Assembly: GCA_023251595.1 (NCBI GenBank)
Contig: JAHEYM010000122.1
Location: 1 to 7,488, forward strand
DNA length: 7,488 bases
Reading direction: 5' to 3'
From: Bacteroidota bacterium
Lineage (GTDB): Bacteria > Bacteroidota > Bacteroidia > AKYH767-A > JABDAW01
Below are positions 1 through 5,124 of the stretch, in pieces (position 1 is the first letter of the stretch; the number at the start of each line of letters is the position of its first letter). Under the pieces are notes generated by a model that saw nothing but the letters and a program-made list of their open reading frames with translations, made no database searches and was not told the origin of the DNA. Position numbers and translations under genes: made by a program.

Positions 1-1
1 T

Positions 2-1123
2 GTTAGCCTGAAAGGACCAGCTCAGTTGATTACAGGAATGGCAACCACACCGTTTTACAATCTCGAATTATCGGGAACCGGGAATAAAACGCAGACCATC
101 ACAGCTACTGTTGATGGTATTCTTGCATTGAACGATAAAGAACTCGCGACAGGTGTACATTATATGCAAGTCAATAATCCTTCGGTAACAGCCATCACCA
201 GAACAACAGGTTTTGTAAGTAGTCTTGGCAACGGTTATTTGGGTAGAAAAACAAATGTCATTGCACCCTATCTTTTTCCAACGGGTTCGAGTGTAAATAG
301 TTTGCGTTATCGTCCGGTTGAAATTACTCCTTCCACCACCGCTAACGATATATATACAGTTAGGTTGGCGAACAATGATGCGACTCTTGATGGTTTCGAC
401 CGTTCGTTATATGATTCGACACTTTGTATTTTAAATCCATATTATTATCACAAAATTAACCGTACATCAGGAGCGGATGCCGCAACAATCAGCATTTATT
501 TTGATGAAATTGCAGATGGGATTTTCTATAAAATCGGGCAATGGAAAACACTTCCGAATACATTATGGTATGATATAGGTCCCTCGACAGAAACAACGAC
601 AGCATTGCTTTCGCATGTTTCCTCAGCCAATCAGAATGACTTCTCCTCCGATCCTTTTATTCTCACGGGTGTGAGACCTGTCGCTCCGATGATCAGTGGT
701 GCACAAAATATTTGCGCCGGCCAACAGAGCTCTATCTATTTTGTTAATCCCGATGCGAATTCGTCCTACTTCTGGACAGTGAATGGCGGAGTTCTGAACG
801 GAATACCGAACGCGGTCGCACCCGACGATACAATTTCTGTCAATTGGGGAACGGTTGGTCCTGGTGTTGTCAATCTTTTTGAAACTTCCATCTCCGGATG
901 TGTAAGTCCGGCGGGAATTTCAAATGTGAATTTCTATGTTCAGCCTGTAGCGAATTTTACAACTACACCCAATACACCGGTTTTTGAAGAAACGAATATT
1001 CATTTCGACAATCTTAGTACCGGTGATGCAAGCTGGGAGTGGGTTTTGGGGATGGTGATACTTCCGACCTCAGAAATCCGGATCACGCATATAAACATGT
1101 GGGTCAATACCAGACTATGTTGA
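2..1123 (+). CDS. T9SS-exported PKD-type surface protein, upstream part (5'-partial, frameshifted)
   Basis: This is the main body of a large exported adhesin-like protein. The frame is open to the left edge, so the real start and signal peptide lie outside the window. The visible N-terminal half (roughly 1-670) is a Bacteroidota surface-protein pattern: a beta-rich segment with FYNLELSGTG, TRTTGFV and YLFPTGSS, then NPYYYHKINR and IYFD. Next comes a PKD-like/Ig-like module with a cysteine pair (NICAGQ ... SGCVSP, about 690-940), then the start of a classical PKD domain (ANFTTTPNTPVF...NLSTGDASWEW). At about 1041-1043 the frame is lost. The last 27 codons before the stop at 1123 are out of frame and not meaningful. 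The PKD domain continues in frame 1 with FGDGDTS, so this and the next entry are one gene. Seen: the frame break and motifs. Inferred: surface adhesion or matrix role; no ligand can be named. Confidence 0.85.
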   Translation, partial: VSLKGPAQLITGMATTPFYNLELSGTGNKTQTITATVDGILALNDKELATGVHYMQVNNPSVTAITRTTGFVSSLGNGYLGRKTNVIAPYLFPTGSSVNSLRYRPVEITPSTTANDIYTVRLANNDATLDGFDRSLYDSTLCILNPYYYHKINRTSGADAATISIYFDEIADGIFYKIGQWKTLPNTLWYDIGPSTETTTALLSHVSSANQNDFSSDPFILTGVRPVAPMISGAQNICAGQQSSIYFVNPDANSSYFWTVNGGVLNGIPNAVAPDDTISVNWGTVGPGVVNLFETSISGCVSPAGISNVNFYVQPVANFTTTPNTPVFEETNIHFDNLSTGDASWEWVLGMVILPTSEIRITHINMWVNTRLC

Positions 1124-1461
1124 TTGTAACCAGTGCAGATGGGTGTACAGACACGACTTTTGTTCAGATGGCAGGCGTTATCGACGGACTTGTTACACCG
1201 AATGTTTTCAGTCCGAACGGCGATGGGTTTAATGATGAATTTGCTTTGCAGAGTTCAGGAATAAGCGAGTATTCAATTAATATATATGATCGTTGGGGGG
1301 TGAAAATTTTCGAAACCACGGCACCCAAAATCAACTGGAACGGAAAAACTTTAGCCGGCACCGATGCCGCAAACGGAACGTATTATTATGTGCTTATAGC
1401 CAAAGCGGTTACGAGTGGCAAAGATTATTCGAGGAATGGTTTTTTTACGTTGGTGAGGTAG
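1039..1461 (+). CDS. T9SS type B (gliding-motility-associated) C-terminal domain, downstream part of the same gene
   Basis: This is the C-terminal part of the gene entering from the left. It starts inside the PKD domain, with GFGDGDTSDLRNPDHAY...GQY following directly from WEW of the upstream frame. It then carries the CHU_C / type B sorting domain: VTPNVFSPNGDGFNDEF, INIYDRWGVKIFE, WNGK and GTYYYVLIAKA, ending ...GFFTLVR. Type B domains send proteins through the T9SS to the cell surface or medium and are common on large gliding or adhesion proteins. The apparent GTG start at 1039 is only where the open frame begins. It is unlikely to be a real initiation site, because it falls in the middle of a PKD motif. 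Adding one G to the run at 1041-1043 restores one continuous reading frame from 2 to 1461. Confidence 0.85.
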   Translation: MGFGDGDTSDLRNPDHAYKHVGQYQTMLIVTSADGCTDTTFVQMAGVIDGLVTPNVFSPNGDGFNDEFALQSSGISEYSINIYDRWGVKIFETTAPKINWNGKTLAGTDAANGTYYYVLIAKAVTSGKDYSRNGFFTLVR

Positions 1462-1513
1462 TATTATCTTTTGTCCACGGGTAGAAACTTTTATTAATCT
1501 GTTTTTTTTACAA

Positions 1514-1531
1514 GTTTAGCTTAAACTAAAC
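1514..1531. repeat. Palindrome GTTTAG-n6-CTAAAC, candidate operator of the HTH gene
   Basis: Perfect 6-base inverted repeat: GTTTAG at 1514-1519 and CTAAAC at 1526-1531, separated by CTTAAA. It lies 45 bases upstream of the HTH gene start and covers the place where the -33 promoter element should be. Xre-type regulators commonly bind short palindromes in their own promoters, so autoregulation is a reasonable guess. Binding itself is inferred. Confidence 0.45.
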
Positions 1532-1548
1532 AATTATGTCTACCTTTA
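1515..1548 (+). promoter_or_regulatory. Candidate Bacteroidota promoter of the HTH gene
   Basis: TACCTTTA at 1541-1548 matches the Bacteroidota -7 consensus TAnnTTTG at all but the last base. TTTA at 1515-1518 sits 22 bases upstream and could serve as the -33 element. Transcription would start near 1553, leaving a leader of about 23 bases before the ATG at 1576. Confidence 0.5.
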
Positions 1549-1575
1549 CGTTAAAGAAAATTGAATCAATATAAG

Positions 1576-1992
1576 ATGATCACAAGAAAAGAACTCCTGA
1601 AAAGCAAAGAATTTTGGTTGGTCAATTTTCAAGCGAACCTATTTGAACAGGTAGAAAAATATCTGATCGAGAACAAAATGTCGCAAACTGAATTTGCTGT
1701 AAAAATGGGTGTCAGCAAGGGTTATATTTCTCAAATATTAAATGGCGATTTTGACCATAAATTAAGCAAACTCATTGAGCTCAGTCTGGCAATTGGAAAA
1801 GCACCATTACTCCAACTGGAAGATATGGATACATTTGTTCGTAAGGACAATTCAGTAAAAATAGAGGTGATTAAGGAAAATAAATCGAAAACACCATCAA
1901 AGAAACATTTTGAGAAAAACAGACATACACTGTTAAACTTATATTCTAAAAATACACAAAATAAAAAGGAGATGAAAAAAATCAAGTCTTGA
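1576..1992 (+). CDS. Xre-family helix-turn-helix transcriptional regulator
   Basis: A 138-residue DNA-binding protein, probably cytoplasmic. The HTH_3 domain spans about residues 22-75. SQTEFAVKMGVSKGYISQILNG (residues 36-57) gives the two recognition helices, followed by DHKLSKLIELSLAIGKAP, a tail typical of small Bacteroidota Xre proteins. Residues 90-138 are rich in Lys, Asn and Ser, look unstructured and may add non-specific DNA contact. I prefer the ATG at 1576 to the in-frame TTG at 1561, since the predicted transcript begins near 1553 and no Shine-Dalgarno supports the TTG. It stands alone on the plus strand, with no toxin or second regulator beside it, and converges on the cytochrome gene with about 55 bases between. 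Its target is unknown; the palindrome in its own promoter is the only candidate site visible. Confidence 0.85.
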   Translation: MITRKELLKSKEFWLVNFQANLFEQVEKYLIENKMSQTEFAVKMGVSKGYISQILNGDFDHKLSKLIELSLAIGKAPLLQLEDMDTFVRKDNSVKIEVIKENKSKTPSKKHFEKNRHTLLNLYSKNTQNKKEMKKIKS

Positions 1993-2018
1993 TGTCTTCA
2001 ACCTCTTAATAACGGAAC

Positions 2019-2047
2019 AATTCGTGTCAATTCGGGCAATTAGTGTC
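2019..2047. repeat. Three degenerate tandem copies of AATTCGTGTC
   Basis: The convergent intergenic gap holds AATTCGTGTC (2019-2028), AATTCGGGC (2029-2037) and AATTAGTGTC (2038-2047), ending right at the stop codon of the cytochrome gene. The units are 9-10 bases, about one helical turn. It has no clear hairpin-plus-T-tract structure. Function unknown; it may be a remnant of a dispersed simple repeat. Confidence 0.5.
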
Positions 2048-2989
2048 TCAGTTCCCCAAAAAACAATAAATTTTCCATTCTCCTTTTATCTTCTTGAGAA
2101 AAATAAATTCTTTGCTATCGACAGCTCCTTTATCCATATGATCAAAATAAGATATTTCACCTTTACCACTTGTTCTCACAAATGCCATTTCGCTGCATTG
2201 TTCAATCTCATCAATTGAAAATTTAATATTCCATTTAGAAGATTTAAAAAACGTCACATAAGCATCTTTTATTTTTTCGACTCCAACTGCCAAAGTTGAA
2301 CGTGAATTATATGTTCCGTCGGTAGTGTATAGTGAAGTTACCGCGATTGTGTCGGAAGAATTAATAGCGTTCTCATATTGCTTAATCAAATTCTCAATAT
2401 TGGTTTTTTCAACGGTGGAAATTGAATCTTGTGTAATTGCAACACTATCTTTTTTTTCAATTGTTGTTTTTTCTGGCGTTATTTGTACTGTGGAAACTGT
2501 ATCTTTTTTTATTTCAATTTCCGGTGTTTTTTCTTTTTCGGGAACGACGATTATTTGTTTAATAACCGGTGGACCAAATGTCCTGATATAATTTACAAGC
2601 GTCCATATATCTTCTTCATCGGCAATTTTACTCTTGAATGTAGGCATGTCATCTCTGCCTTCCTTAATTTTATAGAAAAGCGCACCATCGGTCTGTGACT
2701 GAAAACCAACTTCGGTGAAATCGCCGCAAGGTGTGTCCAAACCCGATGCCTTCGTACCATCTCCTTTTCCTCCTGAACCATGACATGACTTACAATACTT
2801 TGCGAAAAGTCCAGAACCTGCTTCGATATTATCCGGGGTGGCAGGAACCGGATTAACCAAAGCATTTGCTGATGCCGGAGCGACCCAATCGCCACCGGGC
2901 GGTTTTAGAGAATACGAAAAAGAAAAGAAGAGGAATGAAATTCCCGGAATTAATAGAAGGTTCAGTCTTCGAATTTTTTTTATTTTCAT
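2048..2989 (-). CDS. Exported cytochrome c fused to an NTF2/SnoaL-like (DUF4440-type) domain
   Basis: A 313-residue protein. Residues 1-27 form a basic start plus hydrophobic stretch (LLLIPGISFLFFSFSYS), a signal peptide or N-terminal anchor, so it acts outside the inner membrane. Residues 52-140 are a class I monoheme cytochrome c: C66-K-S-C69-H70 binds heme, Met115 in GRDDMPTF is the probable sixth ligand, and DEEDIWTLVNYIRTF is the C-terminal helix. Residues 145-195 are a charged Lys/Glu/Thr linker. Residues 196-313 are an NTF2-like domain (NLIKQYENAINSSDTIAVTSLYTTDGTY...GVEKIKDAYVTFF...EFIFLKKIKGEWKIYCFLGN) of the SnoaL/DUF4440 sort, which usually binds small molecules or other proteins. 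The ATG at 2989 is preferred over a GTG at 3007 because it directly precedes the signal peptide. It lies 130 bases downstream of the sigma/anti-sigma fusion, on the same strand. The cytochrome identity is sure, the NTF2-like fold likely; the electron partner is unknown. Confidence 0.9.
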   Translation of the reverse strand: MKIKKIRRLNLLLIPGISFLFFSFSYSLKPPGGDWVAPASANALVNPVPATPDNIEAGSGLFAKYCKSCHGSGGKGDGTKASGLDTPCGDFTEVGFQSQTDGALFYKIKEGRDDMPTFKSKIADEEDIWTLVNYIRTFGPPVIKQIIVVPEKEKTPEIEIKKDTVSTVQITPEKTTIEKKDSVAITQDSISTVEKTNIENLIKQYENAINSSDTIAVTSLYTTDGTYNSRSTLAVGVEKIKDAYVTFFKSSKWNIKFSIDEIEQCSEMAFVRTSGKGEISYFDHMDKGAVDSKEFIFLKKIKGEWKIYCFLGN

Positions 2990-3073
2990 GGCAGTAATAA
3001 ATATCACAAGTTAATCGAACGTGCGAAATTAACCGCTCCGAATCTAAAAAACTATGATATTCGTCAGTGAATC

Positions 3074-3102
3074 GCCCCCTCCTTCGCTTTGCTTCGGCGG
3101 GC
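3074..3102. repeat. GC-rich intergenic element between the two fusion genes
   Basis: A sharply GC-rich 29-base block in AT-rich surroundings, bounded by GCCC (3074-3077) and GGGC (3099-3102), with CTTCG repeated at 3082-3086 (as CTTCG) and 3092-3096. If the two minus-strand genes share a transcript, it would sit about 85 bases before the cytochrome start. It resembles small dispersed intergenic palindromes in composition, but pairing is imperfect and no T-tract follows, so I do not call it a terminator. Confidence 0.35.
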
Positions 3103-3119
3103 AAGAAATCAAAAAGTGT

Positions 3120-4079
3120 TTAATCTTCCGATTTCATATATAATTCGGAAAGATTCGGCAGATCAGATCCACCTTTTTTCTCAAGAGTGATGCCCCAAAT
3201 GTCGGCTTTGGAAATATTTTTCATCGGATAAATTCCTTCTTCTGAACCGATCTCAATCATTCCTGCGTTTACCAACGGCATACTACCGTTTTTTGCTTTT
3301 TGCATAGCCCATAACTGATATTGTTTTCCTGATGCGGGTGGCGGCAGATTTTTTACATCAAGATAAGAATTGCCTGTAACCGGATTCCAAAACACTTCTG
3401 CCGTGGCCTCAAGCGATGTTTTCATCCCCTTCAATTTTATATTCAGATAATCGGGATTAGTCACCACTTTAAAATCATTCCATATTTTTATATATTTCGA
3501 TTTTGTATCCTTTAATTCGGATGTAATTTCACCGTTTTTCGAAAGCAATTCATCGCGTTCAGATTTAACCGTTTTCAATTTGGAAAAAAGAGCATAATTA
3601 AAAACCAGACTGATAAACATAAGTGCAATACAACCGTAAATTGAATATCGCAGGAGATGTGATTTCTCAGATGGATTTTCTTTCCCCTTTGGAAAAGAAT
3701 TAACATTTTCGATACTCTGAATCCTCTCCATCACTGCTGTCCGTAGTTCGGGGGCTGGATTTCGTCTCAGTTCCGATAATTTTTCGTCCGTAATATTTTT
3801 TATTTCAATCGGGATTTCAACAGAAGGAATTTTATTTAAAACCATCTCACCCGCAACTTTTACAAGCCAATCCGAAAATTTTCCTGTCACAACATTATAT
3901 GCAGGAAAACTGCTCCAGATTTTAACAAAAGTTTCCTCCAGAATTTCTTGTGCAGTTTTCTCTGATTCCACCAAATGAAAAACAACACCATATAGCAAAG
4001 CGGCATAACGATCATATAAAATACCTGCAGCAACAGTGTTGCGCGAGCGGATTCGTTCAATTAATTCTTCCTCTGTCAT
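3120..4079 (-). CDS. Membrane protein fusing an ECF sigma region-2-like domain to an RskA-type anti-sigma domain
   Basis: A 319-residue protein with an unusual layout. Residues 4-82 match ECF sigma factor region 2: LYDRYAALLYGVVFHLVESE, then AQEILEETFVKIWSSFPAYNVVTGKFSDWLVKVA. The basic region 2.4 that reads the -10 element (normally like ARNTAIDKLR) is here AGEMVLNKIP, so most DNA-contact residues are missing, and no region 4 follows. Residues 83-140 are a linker with NPAPELRTAVMERI, like the segment just before the membrane helix of RskA-family anti-sigma factors. One membrane helix (about 144-163) and a charged, coiled-coil-prone stretch (164-200) lead to an RskA C-terminal domain (205-316: VFWNPVTGNSYLDVKNLPPPASGKQYQLWAM). 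The usual N-terminal sigma-binding domain of RskA is absent; the sigma-like domain takes its place. The start at 4079 is set by an AGGAAG ribosome site and by the promoter lying inside the longer frame. Domain calls are confident; any regulatory role is inferred. Confidence 0.85.
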   Translation of the reverse strand: MTEEELIERIRSRNTVAAGILYDRYAALLYGVVFHLVESEKTAQEILEETFVKIWSSFPAYNVVTGKFSDWLVKVAGEMVLNKIPSVEIPIEIKNITDEKLSELRRNPAPELRTAVMERIQSIENVNSFPKGKENPSEKSHLLRYSIYGCIALMFISLVFNYALFSKLKTVKSERDELLSKNGEITSELKDTKSKYIKIWNDFKVVTNPDYLNIKLKGMKTSLEATAEVFWNPVTGNSYLDVKNLPPPASGKQYQLWAMQKAKNGSMPLVNAGMIEIGSEEGIYPMKNISKADIWGITLEKKGGSDLPNLSELYMKSED

Positions 4080-4084
4080 TTCTT

Positions 4085-4090
4085 CTTCCT
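4085..4090 (-). promoter_or_regulatory. Purine-rich ribosome binding site AGGAAG deciding the start at 4079
   Basis: On the minus strand AGGAAG (4090-4085) ends five bases before ATG 4079. The other genes in this window lack such a site, as usual in Bacteroidota. It argues against the upstream in-frame start at 4178, which would add 33 residues encoded by a GC-rich palindrome. Confidence 0.5.
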
Positions 4091-4110
4091 TAAATATCCG
4101 AACCTTTTTT

Positions 4111-4142
4111 ACCCCTCCCCATTTGGGGAGGTCGGGTGGGGT
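4111..4142. repeat. GC-rich palindrome in the 5' leader of the sigma/anti-sigma fusion gene
   Basis: CCTCCCCA (4114-4121) and TGGGGAGG (4124-4131) form a perfect 8-base inverted repeat with a 2-base centre. ACCCC (4111-4115) can instead pair with GGGGT (4138-4142), so two folds compete. With the promoter at 4148-4179, the transcript should begin close to 4142, putting this structure at the very 5' end of the mRNA. On neither strand is it followed by a T-tract, so it is not a normal terminator. Its composition resembles the dispersed CCCCTCCCC-type palindromes I recall from other Bacteroidota genomes; that likeness is from memory and unverified. Confidence 0.6.
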
Positions 4143-4147
4143 GCCCA

Positions 4148-4179
4148 CAAACCTACATGAAATTGTTGTAAAACACAAA
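4148..4179 (-). promoter_or_regulatory. Strong Bacteroidota promoter of the sigma/anti-sigma fusion gene
   Basis: On the minus strand TAGGTTTG (4155-4148) is a perfect TAnnTTTG -7 element, and TTTG (4179-4176) is a perfect -33 element 20 bases upstream, inside the known 17-23 base range. The predicted start of transcription is about 4142-4144, some 63 bases before the ATG at 4079. This is the best promoter in the window. Confidence 0.65.
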
Positions 4180-4204
4180 TGCGATGATTTCTCACCGCAT
4201 TTGT
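4175..4204 (-). terminator. 9-base inverted repeat: weak terminator of the Reeler gene or an operator
   Basis: ACAAATGCG (4175-4183) and CGCATTTGT (4196-4204) are perfect inverted repeats around a 12-base loop. Read on the minus strand the hairpin lies about 45 bases past the Reeler stop codon and is followed by GTTTTAC, a poor T-tract. The promoter-proximal arm also contains the -33 element of the next gene (4176-4179), so it could equally be a protein-binding site controlling the sigma/anti-sigma fusion. I cannot decide between these from sequence. Confidence 0.35.
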
Positions 4205-4246
4205 AATTAAAAGTTTCTCAGGATTTCCCGATAAATCAGGAAAATA

Positions 4247-5101
4247 TTATTGAAGAATAATCTTTTTCGTGCCGCTGCCATCGGCGGTTGTCAGACGAAT
4301 GAAATATATTCCGGGAGTAGTGTGATTGAAGTTGATATTCTCCGAAACCTGACCTTCAACCTGATCGCGATCGAAAAGTGTCATCACCAATTTCCCTGTC
4401 ATATCGAAAAGTTCTGCGATTGCACGACCAGACTTATGGCTTGTGAAAACGATACTCCCATTATCGTTTGCAACAGGATTCGGGAACATATCGAAATGAC
4501 TCTCGGTGTTGTCAGCCCGATCGAAGATACCTGTCGTGTTTTCCGGAATGACAAGAGTTGAGGTATGGATTACGTCACCACTGCGACTATTGTCGTTATT
4601 TGCATAATTGAATGAACCGTAGAATGTAACTGCCCCGGTTCCTGAAGTTGGTGCAACCCAATTAAAAGACCATGATTTCGAACCTACAGTTGTTGTGGAT
4701 GTTCCGGCATTGCGGTGCTCAATATATTTAGTTGACACGATCTGAGTTTGTGTCGCATCAGTCACAACAAGAGACCCGCGTAGAATACCGGTGCTGCTCT
4801 GTGGTGAAATCTGAAATCCAAATCTCGAACCTCCATTTGAACAAGCAGCGGTGATTGTGTAAGTAGTGCCTCCGATATATCCTGATATCGGGACATTCGA
4901 GGTGATGATACCTGGTGTGTTCACCACAGCATTCCCTGTGTGACAACCGCTAAGAGCACAAGTCGCACCACCGTCGCCGGGAGAACCTGTCCGACCGCCG
5001 GAGGGTCCGCTTCGGTTGGTGAAGGCAGGATTTGAAATGCTGTCGATGAGTACGAGGGTAGCAACAGACAATGCTACGCCAATAAGCGTGAGGGTCTTCA
5101 T
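4247..5101 (-). CDS. T9SS type A secreted Reeler-like (choice-of-anchor V type) protein with a CX4CH motif
   Basis: A 284-residue exported protein. Residues 1-20 are a signal peptide core (LTLIGVALSVATLVLI). Residues about 36-186 match the Reeler-like, choice-of-anchor V family: GGRTGSPGDGGATC at the start, FGFQISPQ in the middle, then WNWVAP-like FNWVAPTSGTGAVTFYGSFNYANND...GDVIHTSTLVI at the end. C48-ALSG-C53-H54 is a CX4CH motif placed where relatives carry a cysteine/His heme-type motif; whether heme is attached is not known. Residues 205-284 are a type A sorting domain (MFPNPVANDNGSIVF...LFDMTGKLV...GIYFIRLTTADGSGTKKIILQ), which directs T9SS export and is cleaved off. Its ATG is 23 bases behind the cupredoxin stop, so the two are very likely co-transcribed. 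No enzymatic motif is seen; family biochemistry is poorly known. Confidence 0.85.
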   Translation of the reverse strand: MKTLTLIGVALSVATLVLIDSISNPAFTNRSGPSGGRTGSPGDGGATCALSGCHTGNAVVNTPGIITSNVPISGYIGGTTYTITAACSNGGSRFGFQISPQSSTGILRGSLVVTDATQTQIVSTKYIEHRNAGTSTTTVGSKSWSFNWVAPTSGTGAVTFYGSFNYANNDNSRSGDVIHTSTLVIPENTTGIFDRADNTESHFDMFPNPVANDNGSIVFTSHKSGRAIAELFDMTGKLVMTLFDRDQVEGQVSENINFNHTTPGIYFIRLTTADGSGTKKIILQ

Positions 5102-5124
5102 GATTTTTATAGCGTTTTAAGTGG

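Noticed and set aside
1039..1052. Programmed -1 ribosomal frameshift in the adhesin
   Set aside because: No X-XXY-YYZ heptamer is present in the zero frame around TGG GTT TTG GGG. A single missing G in a homopolymer explains the break more simply.
1486..1510. Eight-T run at 1502-1509 as terminator of the adhesin gene
   Set aside because: No stable GC-containing hairpin precedes the T-run; only a few A/T pairs can form.
1561..1575. TTG at 1561 as start of the HTH protein
   Set aside because: It would add only five residues, has no ribosome site, and sits only about eight bases after the predicted transcription start. ATG 1576 is the better choice.
1576..1992. HTH gene as antitoxin of a toxin-antitoxin pair
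   Set aside because: No small partner gene lies on either side: upstream is the adhesin, downstream a convergent cytochrome gene.
1975..1993. ATCAAG-n-CTTGAT followed on the minus strand by a T-run, as terminator of the cytochrome gene
   Set aside because: The stem can form only five pairs, with one G-C pair, and it lies inside the HTH coding region. Too weak to call.
2048..4079. Link between the NTF2/SnoaL domain and the sigma-like domain as a split ECF41/ECF42-type system
   Set aside because: Those sigma factors carry SnoaL on the same polypeptide and keep regions 2 and 4. Here the SnoaL-like domain is on an exported cytochrome and the sigma-like domain should be cytoplasmic, so the likeness is probably chance.
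4080..4178. Upstream in-frame start at 4178 for the sigma/anti-sigma fusion
   Set aside because: The extra 33 residues are encoded by the promoter and palindrome, and the predicted transcript begins downstream of that start. The AGGAAG site points to 4079.
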